A stretch of DNA of 64,000 nucleotides from 1-14-2-50-31-20 sp965370315 (GTDB lineage: Bacteria; Bacteroidota; Ignavibacteria; Ignavibacteriales; Melioribacteraceae), in NCBI GenBank assembly GCA_965370315.1, contig CBDUTO010000002.1, positions 21,933-85,932 of the forward strand. The letters are read 5' to 3'. Each line of letters opens with the position of its first letter. Position 1 is the stretch's first letter. A program made the translations under genes and the position numbers. Below the pieces are notes generated by a model that ran no database searches, had not been told where the DNA came from, and worked only from the letters and a program-made list of their open reading frames with translations. Shown here piece after piece: positions 36,112 to 44,999 of the stretch.

Positions 36112-36993
36112 TCACCAAATTATATCATAAATAGTACTATTTAAAACCTCTTTTAATTTCCACCATTCAATCCTTTTGCCACTTTCAAAGTACTCCTTGG
36201 GATCTAATACATATGTATCTTCAAACGAGAAAGAATCCGAAATAATTGCGTATCTAGTCTTTGGATCCATTTTGCTTGAAATCCCATTATCTCTTAATCT
36301 AAAAATGAAAGTTCCAGTCGAATCAGAGCAAAAATACATTCCACTATCTGTAGACCAATAGGATAAAAAATAAGCATTTATAACATCTTTAGTTTTAAGT
36401 ATATTATCTCCAATTATTATATCTTCTATTTCAACATCAAAATAGTTTACATGCATTTTAAAACCAGTATCATCAATTAAATTAATAGCATTTTTTCTTT
36501 TTAGAATTTTTCCCTTAAGTATTATTTCATTAGTTAATAGTTTAAGTTCAAGCGTAGGAATATTAGTTTTTAGTATTTCAAGTAAATCATTTTGAACATG
36601 TTTTTGAGAATGAGAAAAATGTTTAACGTATTCTTCTAGATTTACTTTCCAATTCTTTTGAATTTCTTTAGTTTATTTAGTGAATATTTTTTTAGATAAG
36701 GTTGGTTTACCATTCCTATGTGCCAGAAATATATTTCGCTTAATATCTTTTATTTCTTCTTTAGAATAATTTCCTTTAGCAATAAATCCATAATTTTCTT
36801 TTATTAAATACTCATTTTTAGCTTTCTTTAGAAAACTATTATATTCATCAACAGTAACTATCTTTTTTTCTTGTGCATTGTTTATATTTACTAGTATGCC
36901 AAGGACAACAATCAACTGAACAATAGTTCTATTTAAATTATTTATTCTCTTGTTCCTTTGTATGTGGGTACTACTAAACTCTATTGTCCTCAT
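36112..36993 (-). pseudogene. Secreted hypothetical protein broken by an in-frame TAA
   Basis: The 5' part starts at the ATG at 36993 (GGAGG 11 bases upstream; a GTG at 37005 is also in frame) and encodes a signal peptide ending ILVNINNAQ and a short domain, stopping at TAA 36675-36673. The same frame then stays open for 72 codons that contain no ATG, GTG or TTG, before a Met at 36456 leads into the 114-residue 3' part ending at 36112. Uninterrupted frame on both sides of a single stop means one gene of about 293 codons with a nonsense change, or stop-codon readthrough. The 3' part has segments such as YFDVEIEDIIIGDNILK and YVLDPKEYFESGKRIEWWKL. No family is recognised. If the stop is real, the product is a truncated secreted peptide. 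Confidence 0.7.
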
Positions 36994-37064
36994 TTTTTTA
37001 TACACCTCCCTCTATTAACTTAAAAGACTTATTTTTTTATAATGTAGTAACTATTTACAAATAT

Positions 37065-39470
37065 CTACTTCAATAATAACATTTTTCTACTTTCATTAAA
37101 ACCTGTAGTATGTAATCGATAAAAATAAATTCCAGAAGTTAATTTAGAAGCATCAAACTCTACTTCGTAATTTCCAGCTTTTTGTTTTTCGTTTACTAGT
37201 GTTGTCACTTCCCTTCCAAGAATATCGTAAATTTTCAATACAACATGTGGCGTCGTTGCGCGCAACATCTCTACAACTGGTATTGAATATTTTATTGTTG
37301 TACTTGGGTTAAATGGATTTGGATAATTTTGTGATAGTGAAAATTCAGTTGGTAACTTAACATAATTATTTACTGAAACAATGTTATTTGTATATTCAAA
37401 TATTCCAATATCATCAATGAACCAGCCATCTTCTTCAACGTATCCATCACTCTTTAATTGGAATCGGATATAAATCTCTTCCCCACCATAGCTACTAATA
37501 TCAACAATCTCTGTAACCCACACGTTTTGTGAGCCATCATAAACAAGTTCATCACTTGGTTGAAAATTTCCAGAACCTAGTTTTGAGTTTTCACCACCAA
37601 TAGGTTGCCATGATACAGAGTCTGTTGAAATAGATACTTGCCCATAATCCCATCCAGATTCAATATTGAATTTTGTTCTAAATCTTAGGAATGGTTTATC
37701 AATAGTGGTCAAATCTATCTTTTCATTATTTGTTAATGTAACAACAGCATCTGATTGGTAGTTTCCTTCTTTACTATCTGTTACAGACGTTGGAGTTGAA
37801 TAAAACGTACTATTAGTTAATTCCCACTTTTTACTAACGTTCGATTCAGAATTCCAATTCTCCAAAGTTGATAGATTATCACTTGAGTAAGTCTCTGGAC
37901 GACCAACAATAACTGAATAATTATTAGTAGCCATTAGCAAACTATTGTTATAGTATTTAATTTCAAAGTGAGCCGAATCACCAGCAAGAGCGGAATCTTT
38001 AATTCTAAATTTAATTGCATCAACCAATGAGTCAATAGATTGTGACTCCAAATTCCCAACAGAAATTGAACTACCTTCTAATATTTCTATGTTATCACTT
38101 GGAGTAACTGTCACTCGTATATCAGAAATATCCTCCAAGCCTTTGTTTTTAGTTATTAAAGTTATGAAACCAGATTCGCCAGCTAAGTAATATTCCTCAT
38201 CAAATAATAAATTTTGAGTACTTACATATCCACCTGCAACCCAAGCAAGATATAAATTTGGGTAAACATTCTCTTCAGCTAGTTGAATTATTTTATCCTG
38301 AGTTGGCCAGAAACTACTTCCTACCTCTGGAGTCATTGCATAAATTTTATTCTTCTCTGTCTGCTCACCATAGAACCAATCATCCGAATCTCCATTTACT
38401 GCATAAATTATTTCAGCAGAATATCCCCAAGAATAATTGTTGTACTGAGTCATATCAGATGCAATTTCTCTATAAAATATTGAATCTTGAGTCTCTTCTG
38501 GAATATATCCCCAAGGGGTTATTAGCAAATTGCTGTAAGTGTGATAATTAAGAGCTAATCTAAAATTATGTGCAATACAATATTGACGTACTGCCTCTGT
38601 CTCTGGTTCTGAGAACCCAGCAAGACCTCGATAGGTATTTGATGATGGAGATCCACTAGAGCCTTGGTCATCAAACCCCCACTCAAATCCATAGTTTCTG
38701 TTTAAATCTACACCATACGAACCATCACTATTAAGTAATCTGTTTTTTCTCCACATTCCACCGCCATTCGGATTTGTAGATTCATTGTATTTGTATCCAT
38801 CAGGATTAATTACTGGAATAAAATACATTTCACGATTATTAATAAGGTAAGTAGCTTCAGCATCAGTTCCATAATTTTCGAGAAGGTAATAGATAAAGTA
38901 AATCATCTGCATCATACTCTCTGGTTCACGCGCATGAATCAGTGATGTATAGAGAACTTCTGGTTCCTCTTCATCAATATTTGGATTATCAGAAATTCTG
39001 ATTGCATAAATTGGACGACCTTCAATAGATGCACCAATGCTATCTTTTGTGGAAATTAAATTAGGATACTCGGAAATCATCTCATCAATTTTTTGCCACA
39101 CTTCATCAAGTGTATAATATCCTCCCATAGACCCATAGGTAAAATTATTCACAGAATATTGATAGGCTATCTCTGAGAGGATTAAACTACTAGCTCTATT
39201 TTCTTTTTGTTCATTATAATGTTTTTTCCAATTGTCAATTAATACATTGTATTGAACCGAAGTTTGAATAAGGGAATGGAACTCTGCTTCATTGAGGAAC
39301 AAATCTACTGAACCATCTCTCTGTTGATAAGAATCATCAAGTGGAATACCGAGTTTTTGCAATTCAACAATACCAGACTTATCCAAATTATGAAGTTTAA
39401 CTTTTCTATAATTTTCAGAATATATTAATGTTGATATAAACAATGTTATAATAACTAATTTTAATTTCAT
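37065..39470 (-). CDS. Secreted M14 zinc carboxypeptidase with T9SS sorting domain
   Basis: An 801-residue exported metallopeptidase. After a signal peptide (1-18) and a propeptide-like region, the M14 catalytic domain (about 115-410) has zinc ligands H179 and E182 (HAREPE), R/N substrate residues in GVDLNRNY (253-260), H310 in NYHTYS and the catalytic E382 in TPEVGSSFWP. A CARDB-like beta domain and a jelly-roll domain follow. The C-terminus (about 705-801) is a type IX secretion sorting domain (SLSQNYPNPFNPSTTIKYSI, IYDILGREV, SGIYFYRL). The sorting domain carries an unusual insert (VVEMLRATTPHVV) encoded by a GC-rich palindromic stretch. AGGA precedes the ATG. The protein should release C-terminal residues from peptides outside the cell or at its surface. 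Confidence 0.93.
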   Translation of the reverse strand: MKLKLVIITLFISTLIYSENYRKVKLHNLDKSGIVELQKLGIPLDDSYQQRDGSVDLFLNEAEFHSLIQTSVQYNVLIDNWKKHYNEQKENRASSLILSEIAYQYSVNNFTYGSMGGYYTLDEVWQKIDEMISEYPNLISTKDSIGASIEGRPIYAIRISDNPNIDEEEPEVLYTSLIHAREPESMMQMIYFIYYLLENYGTDAEATYLINNREMYFIPVINPDGYKYNESTNPNGGGMWRKNRLLNSDGSYGVDLNRNYGFEWGFDDQGSSGSPSSNTYRGLAGFSEPETEAVRQYCIAHNFRLALNYHTYSNLLITPWGYIPEETQDSIFYREIASDMTQYNNYSWGYSAEIIYAVNGDSDDWFYGEQTEKNKIYAMTPEVGSSFWPTQDKIIQLAEENVYPNLYLAWVAGGYVSTQNLLFDEEYYLAGESGFITLITKNKGLEDISDIRVTVTPSDNIEILEGSSISVGNLESQSIDSLVDAIKFRIKDSALAGDSAHFEIKYYNNSLLMATNNYSVIVGRPETYSSDNLSTLENWNSESNVSKKWELTNSTFYSTPTSVTDSKEGNYQSDAVVTLTNNEKIDLTTIDKPFLRFRTKFNIESGWDYGQVSISTDSVSWQPIGGENSKLGSGNFQPSDELVYDGSQNVWVTEIVDISSYGGEEIYIRFQLKSDGYVEEDGWFIDDIGIFEYTNNIVSVNNYVKLPTEFSLSQNYPNPFNPSTTIKYSIPVVEMLRATTPHVVLKIYDILGREVTTLVNEKQKAGNYEVEFDASKLTSGIYFYRLHTTGFNESRKMLLLK
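37255..37266. repeat. GC-rich palindrome inside a coding sequence
   Basis: The perfect 12-base palindrome GTTGCGCGCAAC lies in a short GC-rich island within the sorting-domain coding region of the M14 peptidase. It keeps the reading frame and encodes residues not expected in that domain, which fits insertion of a small palindromic element. Confidence 0.5.
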
Positions 39471-39521
39471 CGAGTAATCCTATTTTTGAATTTAGTTCAT
39501 TCAAAATACTAAACTATTTAA

Positions 39522-40835
39522 TTACATATTATTTTGGAATATATTTTTCCGTGCAGAAAGAGTGAGTGATATAGCACGCACAACCATAAAAAGTGTAAGA
39601 GATAACCAAAGCGAATGATTTCCTAAGAGATCTTTTGTTAAATAGTAAGTTGGAAAAAAAACAGCAAAAGCACTAAAGAGCATTGAGTTACGCATAGCTT
39701 TTGTTTTAACGGCTCCAATATAAATTCCATCCCAAATAAAGCTAACACTATTAACTAATTGTGAGATGATAGCCCAAAAAACAAATGTTAATGCAAGTTG
39801 GATTACTACGTCGTTGCTAGTGAATAAGGTTATTATTACTTCACCCATAATTGAATATACAATAGTAAAAATAAGACCTATACCAAGTCCCCACACAAAT
39901 AGATATTTAATTGAAAGTTTAAGTTTCTCAAAATCCTTTGCACCTATAAACTTTCCGACTAAACTTTCTGCTGCAAAAGCAAAACCATCAACTGCGTATG
40001 ATATTATAATCCACATCTGTAATAGAATCGTATTGGCTGCTAAAATATTATCACCAAACTTTGCTGATTCAGCAGTAAAGAAACTAAGAACAAATAAGAG
40101 TGCTAAAGTCCTTAAAAAAATATTACTGTTAACTTTATAGAAAGTTTTAAGTCGTGATAAATTTAGTATTTCTGCAATAGAAAAATATTTCAAATAATTT
40201 CGATACTTCTTAGAGAAAAGAATAATAGCTATTAATAATCCAGAGTACTGAGCTATTACAGTACCAAGAGCAACTCCATCTGAAGTCATATTGAACTGAT
40301 ATATAAAGATTAAATTAAAAAGTAAATTAAGCACATTCACTGTAATTAGTAGTATCATCGGATACTTTGCATTTTGCATTCCCAGAAACCATCCATGAAA
40401 TACATAAATAGCAAGAGTTGCAGGAGCTGCAAAAATTCTAATATAAAAATACTCCATAGCATATTTTTCAACCTCTGCAGAAGCATTAATGATTGTAAAA
40501 GATACTTCTGCAATTACATATTGAAGAGAAATAATTATAATAGCCGCACCTACAGCAACAAGCAAGGGTCGGAACAAATTTAAGGCAATCTCCTTTTCAT
40601 CTTTTCTCCCAAATGATTGTGATGTTAATCCAGTTGTACCCATCCTAAGAAATCCAAAAGCCCAATAAATAAAGTTAAATATCATTGAACCAATTGCAAT
40701 TGCTCCCAAGTAGAAAACTTCATCTAAGTGACCAACTACAGCAGTATCAACAGAACTTAAAAGTGGAACAGATAAGTTTGTTAATATATTTGGGATTGCA
40801 AGCGTGAGTATTTGTTTGTTTAATTTGAGGTTCAT
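39522..40835 (-). CDS. MATE-family efflux transporter
   Basis: A 437-residue inner-membrane protein with about 12 membrane helices in two homologous halves. The start ILTLAIPNILTNLSVPLLSS and VDTAVVGHLDEV is diagnostic for the DinF-like branch of the multidrug and toxic compound extrusion family, and the second half repeats the pattern (NILAANTILLQMW). MATE proteins export cationic drugs or metabolites using Na+ or H+ gradients; the substrate is not predictable here. It is the upstream neighbour of the M14 peptidase gene (51-base gap) but there is no functional link. Confidence 0.92.
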   Translation of the reverse strand: MNLKLNKQILTLAIPNILTNLSVPLLSSVDTAVVGHLDEVFYLGAIAIGSMIFNFIYWAFGFLRMGTTGLTSQSFGRKDEKEIALNLFRPLLVAVGAAIIIISLQYVIAEVSFTIINASAEVEKYAMEYFYIRIFAAPATLAIYVFHGWFLGMQNAKYPMILLITVNVLNLLFNLIFIYQFNMTSDGVALGTVIAQYSGLLIAIILFSKKYRNYLKYFSIAEILNLSRLKTFYKVNSNIFLRTLALLFVLSFFTAESAKFGDNILAANTILLQMWIIISYAVDGFAFAAESLVGKFIGAKDFEKLKLSIKYLFVWGLGIGLIFTIVYSIMGEVIITLFTSNDVVIQLALTFVFWAIISQLVNSVSFIWDGIYIGAVKTKAMRNSMLFSAFAVFFPTYYLTKDLLGNHSLWLSLTLFMVVRAISLTLSARKNIFQNNM

Positions 40836-40849
40836 TTATAGGTTCTAAC

Positions 40850-41089
40850 TTGGGCTAAAGTCAATTATTATAAAGCTACTTTTTGCTGTCTCAAATGTCC
40901 CCTTGCAGACTAAAGTCAGCTCGGATAAAGTTAGACTTTAGCTCCCATTCCCCACGTTAAACACGGGATTAAAAAATTACAAGATTTTTGCGACAGTCTC
41001 AAGTACATCAATATTATTCGTTACAAATTATATTACCACGAGCTTTAGCTCGTGGAGTTCAACAATAAAAGGGAATGGGCTTTAGCCCA
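40850..41089. repeat. Cluster of REP-like palindromes (GGGCTAAAGCCC family)
   Basis: The spacer between the MATE and proC genes carries at least five related units: TGGGCTAAAGTC (40851-40862), GACTAAAGTCAGCTC (40908-40922), AGACTTTAGCTCCC (40933-40946), the near-perfect palindrome CCACGAGCTTTAGCTCGTGG (41036-41055) and TGGGCTTTAGCCCA (41076-41089). They share a core of (G/A)GCTAAAG in either orientation. This is the pattern of REP sequences mobilised by IS200-type transposases. No gene lies here. Confidence 0.65.
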
Positions 41090-41111
41090 ATACAGTTATG
41101 ATAAAACGCAT

Positions 41112-41933
41112 CTATTTATCTTTCTTAAAAATGGTTTCAGCTCTTTTTGCAGAAGAGACAATACCGGTAATCATTGCAGAGCTAAATCCGTTATGTTCCA
41201 TTTGGTTTAATCCGGTAATAGTTAAACCTTGTGGTGTTGTCACTTTATCAATTTCTCGTTCAGGATGAAACCCACCATCTGCAAGTAATGATGCAGCACC
41301 TTTAGCAGTTTGCGCAGCCATCATAATTGCATCTTCTGCATGAAATCCAATCTCTGTTCCTCCTTGTCCTGCAGCACGAATTGCTCGCAAGAAAAATGCT
41401 ATACCGCATGCTACCAATGCAGTAGCGGGCCCCATCAAATCTTCATTAATAATGGCTGTTTTACCAACGGTGTTAAAAATCAGTTCTGCTACTTTGAGTT
41501 GCACATTATCTTCTTTGCTTGCACTTATGCATGTCATGGATTCTTTAATTGCAATTGCAGTATTAGGCATAACACGAACAACTGGCATTTCATTTCCTAA
41601 TATTTCTTTGAAATGACTAATCTCTGCTCCTGTAATTACAGAGAGTATCATATGCTTTTTTGGATCAAGTACTTCTTTAATTTCAGCAAGAACGCTATCC
41701 ATCTTCTGTGGAGTTACAGCAAGGATAATTATGGAGGAGTTTTTTGAAGCTAATACATTATCTGATGTAACCTTTACTCCTCTATCTACAAGTTCACTTA
41801 GAGAATCAAGATTCCGTCTTGTTAAAGTTAATTTACTAGATGTTATTATTTTTGATTCCAATAATCCTTTAGCTATTGCTTTGCCAATATTTCCACAACC
41901 AATTATTGCAATTTTATCTTTTATCTTTTCCAT
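41112..41933 (-). CDS. proC: Pyrroline-5-carboxylate reductase
   Basis: A 273-residue cytoplasmic enzyme that makes proline from 1-pyrroline-5-carboxylate with NAD(P)H. The N-terminal Rossmann domain has IAIIGCGNIGKAIAKGLL (about 8-25); the central motif VRVMPNTAIAIKESMT (about 119-134) and the C-terminal dimerisation domain (about 160-273; GPATALVACG, TAKGAASLL) are as in ProC. The usual GGTT-type motif reads TTPQGLTITGL, so one Gly is replaced by Gln, a modest deviation. AGGA is found eight bases before the ATG. It stands alone, next to a REP cluster downstream. Confidence 0.93.
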   Translation of the reverse strand: MEKIKDKIAIIGCGNIGKAIAKGLLESKIITSSKLTLTRRNLDSLSELVDRGVKVTSDNVLASKNSSIIILAVTPQKMDSVLAEIKEVLDPKKHMILSVITGAEISHFKEILGNEMPVVRVMPNTAIAIKESMTCISASKEDNVQLKVAELIFNTVGKTAIINEDLMGPATALVACGIAFFLRAIRAAGQGGTEIGFHAEDAIMMAAQTAKGAASLLADGGFHPEREIDKVTTPQGLTITGLNQMEHNGFSSAMITGIVSSAKRAETIFKKDK

Positions 41934-42070
41934 TTTAATTCCTAATGTTTTGCTTTATGTGTTATTCTAACCTTCATGTTTAGTATGATCTATAATTATT
42001 TTGAGTAAAGAGCTCTACTCTATAATAACATTGCTATCTTCATGTAACCTTGAATGTTTCATTTCAACAA

Positions 42071-43294
42071 TTATACTTTTAACGCTTCACCTTCTGATTT
42101 TGCCACTACAACAGCTCCACAGCTATCACTCCAAACATTTGTTGTTGTTCTTAGCATGTCAAGGATTCTATCCACAGCTAAGATTAATCCAATACCCTCT
42201 AAGGGAAGACCAACTGCAGAGAGAATAACAGAAATCATAACTAAGCCAGCCATAGGAATTCCTGCAGCACCTATCGATGCCAACAACGCCGTTACAACTA
42301 CAATTACTTGTTGAAATATTCCCATCTCAACACCATATGCTTGCGCTATAAACATTGCAGCTACACACTCATATAGAGCAGTTCCATCCATGTTTACTGT
42401 AGCGCCAAGTGGAAGGACAAAACTTGTAACTTTATTTGAGACACCAGAATTATGCTCCACAGCTTCCATTGTTAATGGTAAAGTTGCGCTCGATGAAGAA
42501 GTAGAGAATGCTGTTAAAAGTGGTGTTCTCATAGCTTTAAAATGAGCAACGGGATTAGCATGCCCAATAAATTTTAGTATTAACGGAAGAGTAATCCAAA
42601 AATGAACCCCTAGTGCAAGAATAACTGTTATCATATATAAACCCAGTCTTCCGCCAACAGCTATTAGAGCTTCTGTATCGCTAGCTTGCTCTGCGACTAC
42701 TTTTGCAACTATTCCTAAAATTCCTAGTGGAGTAAATTTTATGATAACCATTGTAATTTTCATCACAACATCAAAGATTGCGTTAAAGAAATTTGTTAAT
42801 ATCCCTTTTGGTTTTTCATCTATTCGAGTAATGAAATATCCAAGTAATATTGCAAAGAATATTATTGGAAGAATTTTTCCATTGGTTAATGCTTCAAAAA
42901 TATTTGTAGGAATAATATTTATTAATGTATCGCCGAAAGAGTCTTTTGCAGAGGATAGACCATCAACCATTTTAGAGAATCCTAACTCAGCTCCAACTCC
43001 GGGTTGAAAAACATTTACAAAAAATAGTCCCGTTAGTATTGCAAATGTGGTAGTCACAAGATAGTAACCAAATGTTTTTCCACCTAGACGCCCTAGGCTT
43101 CCCCCATCTCCGATATTTGCAACACCAGTAACAATGGAACTAAATATTAGTGGAATTATTATCATTTTTAATGTACGTAGAAAAAGTGTTCCCATCCAGC
43201 TTACATATTGCACATAATCTGTAAGGAATAATCCCCAAATTATTGCAATTGCAAAAGCTATTAGAATTTGCCAATGTAGTTGAAGTTTTTTCAT
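42071..43294 (-). CDS. Dicarboxylate/amino-acid:cation symporter (DAACS family)
   Basis: A 407-residue inner-membrane transporter of the GltP/GltT/DctA type. The helical-hairpin motif FSTSSSSATLPLTME and the transport-site motif GATVNMDGTALYE are intact. These proteins import glutamate, aspartate or C4-dicarboxylates with Na+ or H+. I prefer the ATG at 43294 (MKKLQLHWQI); an in-frame ATG at 43330 lies inside an inverted repeat of the neighbouring GIY-YIG element, so those upstream 12 codons look acquired. The next gene downstream is proC (137-base gap). Confidence 0.92.
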   Translation of the reverse strand: MKKLQLHWQILIAFAIAIIWGLFLTDYVQYVSWMGTLFLRTLKMIIIPLIFSSIVTGVANIGDGGSLGRLGGKTFGYYLVTTTFAILTGLFFVNVFQPGVGAELGFSKMVDGLSSAKDSFGDTLINIIPTNIFEALTNGKILPIIFFAILLGYFITRIDEKPKGILTNFFNAIFDVVMKITMVIIKFTPLGILGIVAKVVAEQASDTEALIAVGGRLGLYMITVILALGVHFWITLPLILKFIGHANPVAHFKAMRTPLLTAFSTSSSSATLPLTMEAVEHNSGVSNKVTSFVLPLGATVNMDGTALYECVAAMFIAQAYGVEMGIFQQVIVVVTALLASIGAAGIPMAGLVMISVILSAVGLPLEGIGLILAVDRILDMLRTTTNVWSDSCGAVVVAKSEGEALKV

Positions 43295-43318
43295 GTTTTT
43301 ATAATCCCAAATAAGTGT

Positions 43319-43694
43319 TGTCATTCCCACATGCTTTTAGTGGGAATCTTTAGTATTACCCAATCTCACCAAGCAAATCTTTCCATTCTGGATTCATTTT
43401 TTCTATTAGTTCTATCTTCCATTTTTCTGTTCCACTTTTTTAGTTTTTTCTCTCTTGCAATCGCACTATTAACATCTGGTGTAATCTCATAATAAACGAG
43501 TTCCTTTATGTTCTATTTTTGGTGAAACCATCTATCAAATTATTTTTATGTTCATACACTCTTCTTTCCAAATCATTTGTAATGCCTATATAAAGCTTAC
43601 CTTTCTTTTTATTAGTTAGAATGTAAACATAGTAGTTTCTCATTTTTCTATATCTTATTTTTAAGATTCCCGATAAAAACATTCGGGAATGACA
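43319..43694. mobile_element. Decayed GIY-YIG element bounded by inverted hairpins
   Basis: The 376-base unit starts TGTCATTCCC (43319-43328) and ends with the inverted counterpart CGGGAATGACA (43684-43694). Each end is itself a hairpin: ATTCCCAC/GTGGGAAT (43323-43347) and ATTCCCG/CGGGAAT (43666-43690). Between them lies a frameshifted GIY-YIG endonuclease gene. A short related unit without the gene is at 56994-57069. The structure suggests an insertable element whose ends are palindromic and whose nuclease has decayed. Confidence 0.6.
43356..43643 (-). pseudogene. GIY-YIG endonuclease-like protein, frameshifted
   Basis: From the ATG at 43643 the frame reads MRNYYVYILTNKKKGKLYIG and continues ITNDLERRVYEHKN, which is the start of a small single-domain GIY-YIG protein (UPF0213 type, usually about 90-100 residues). 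It then hits a stop near 43508; a second frame continues ELVYYEITPDVNSAIAREKK, and after another shift near 43420 a third frame ends with IELIEKMNPEWKDLLGEIG and a stop at 43356. Total span of 96 codons equals an intact family member, so two indels have inactivated it. The GIY, YIG and Arg residues of the N-terminal part are preserved. Confidence 0.8.
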
Positions 43695-43735
43695 TGCTAC
43701 TAATGGATCTTTACTAGAATAACTTTAATTCAATT

Positions 43736-44863
43736 CTACTTAAACTTTAGTAAAATTTCATCGCAAAGTAAATATCCTTTAGCCGTAAATTTAATGAAAT
43801 TATCACTTTTAATTAGATAGTTATTATTAATAAGTCCATTAATATAGTCCTTATTCATGTATATCCATTCATCGCCATGAATTTTATTAAGAAGGTATAA
43901 GTCTAATCCCTTACTTCTAAGTGCTAACATTATATATTCATTTAGCAACTCTTCTTTTGTTAGTATTTCTTCACCACGTAAAGCGTTACCATTTTTCTTA
44001 ATTTTATCAATATATTGTTTAACTCCTGAGAAATTCCACCATCTCTTATCATCCACAAAAGAGTGAGCTGATGGCCCAAACCCTATATAATTATCATGTT
44101 CCCAATAGGATAAATTATGAATAGATTCATAACCCTTCTTTGTAAAATTTGAAACTTCATATTGATTGAAATTTTTCTCTGCTAAATAGCTAATTGTATA
44201 CTCATATAGAGAAGCATCATAATCTGACTCTTGCATTTTCACTTTTCCATCCAAGACCATTTTATTCAAAATTGTTCCTCTCTCCAGTATTAGACTATAC
44301 GCGGAAATATGAGTTATGGGTAACTCAGTAGCTATATTAAGATTTGATTTCCAAATTTCCCGAGTCTGTTTTGGAAGAGAAAAAATTAAATCTAAACTTA
44401 TATTTTTGAATCCAGCATTAGCACCATCTTCAACCGTTTTTATTGCAAGTTGTTTGTCGTGAATCCGAGTTAAAAATTTGAGCTCCAAATCGTTAAAAGA
44501 TTGAACTCCAATGCTTAATCTATTAATTCCAATATTCTTAAAATCTTTTAGTTTTTGTAAGTCTACAGTTCCAGGATTTGTTTCTAATGTTATTTCACAA
44601 TTAGAAGAAAGGTGATACTTCTTTGTAAATAGATTTAGAATTTCTGCAATAGCCTTTGGATCAAGCAACGAAGGAGTTCCACCTCCAAAGAATATGGAGG
44701 TAATTTCCATCTCATTCATCATACTATCATACGATGAGATTTCATTTTTGATGGATTCAATAAATCCCGAAACATTATCCATTTTTATAATTGAATAAAA
44801 ATCACAGTAAATACACTTGTGATCGCAAAATGGTATGTGAATATATATTGCTAACTTTTTCAT
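43736..44863 (-). CDS. hemW: Radical SAM protein HemW (coproporphyrinogen III oxidase-like)
   Basis: A 375-residue radical SAM enzyme. The start at 44863 (MKKLAIYIHIPF) fits the family; an ATG at 44908 adds 15 residues that have no counterpart. The 4Fe-4S cluster motif is C13-x3-C17-x2-C20 (CDHKCIYC), followed by FFGGGTPSLLDP and LETNPGT, and the C-terminal HemN-like domain with YEVSNFTKKGYESIHNLSYW. The YEVSNF..HN..YW segment is typical of HemW, which binds and delivers heme, rather than of the oxygen-independent coproporphyrinogen oxidase HemN, whose extra Cys pattern is missing. No heme-pathway neighbours are present. Confidence 0.87.
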   Translation of the reverse strand: MKKLAIYIHIPFCDHKCIYCDFYSIIKMDNVSGFIESIKNEISSYDSMMNEMEITSIFFGGGTPSLLDPKAIAEILNLFTKKYHLSSNCEITLETNPGTVDLQKLKDFKNIGINRLSIGVQSFNDLELKFLTRIHDKQLAIKTVEDGANAGFKNISLDLIFSLPKQTREIWKSNLNIATELPITHISAYSLILERGTILNKMVLDGKVKMQESDYDASLYEYTISYLAEKNFNQYEVSNFTKKGYESIHNLSYWEHDNYIGFGPSAHSFVDDKRWWNFSGVKQYIDKIKKNGNALRGEEILTKEELLNEYIMLALRSKGLDLYLLNKIHGDEWIYMNKDYINGLINNNYLIKSDNFIKFTAKGYLLCDEILLKFK

Positions 44864-44948
44864 TAAGAGATTAATTTTTTTATTAATTGTGATTTGCATC
44901 ATACTCATATTAATGTATTACTACAATTATTTTCTTATATTTCTATTA

Positions 44949-44964
44949 CTTTACAAAAGTAAAG
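44949..44964. promoter_or_regulatory. Palindrome upstream of outer-membrane gene pair
   Basis: CTTTAC (44949-44954) and GTAAAG (44959-44964) form an inverted repeat 36 bases upstream of the start at 45000, in the spacer shared with divergent hemW. The size and place suit an operator for a dimeric regulator. A strong ribosome site AGGAGG (44989-44994) follows. Confidence 0.3.
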
Positions 44965-44999
44965 GTATCTGTTCTAATAAATATCCATAGGAGGATGTA

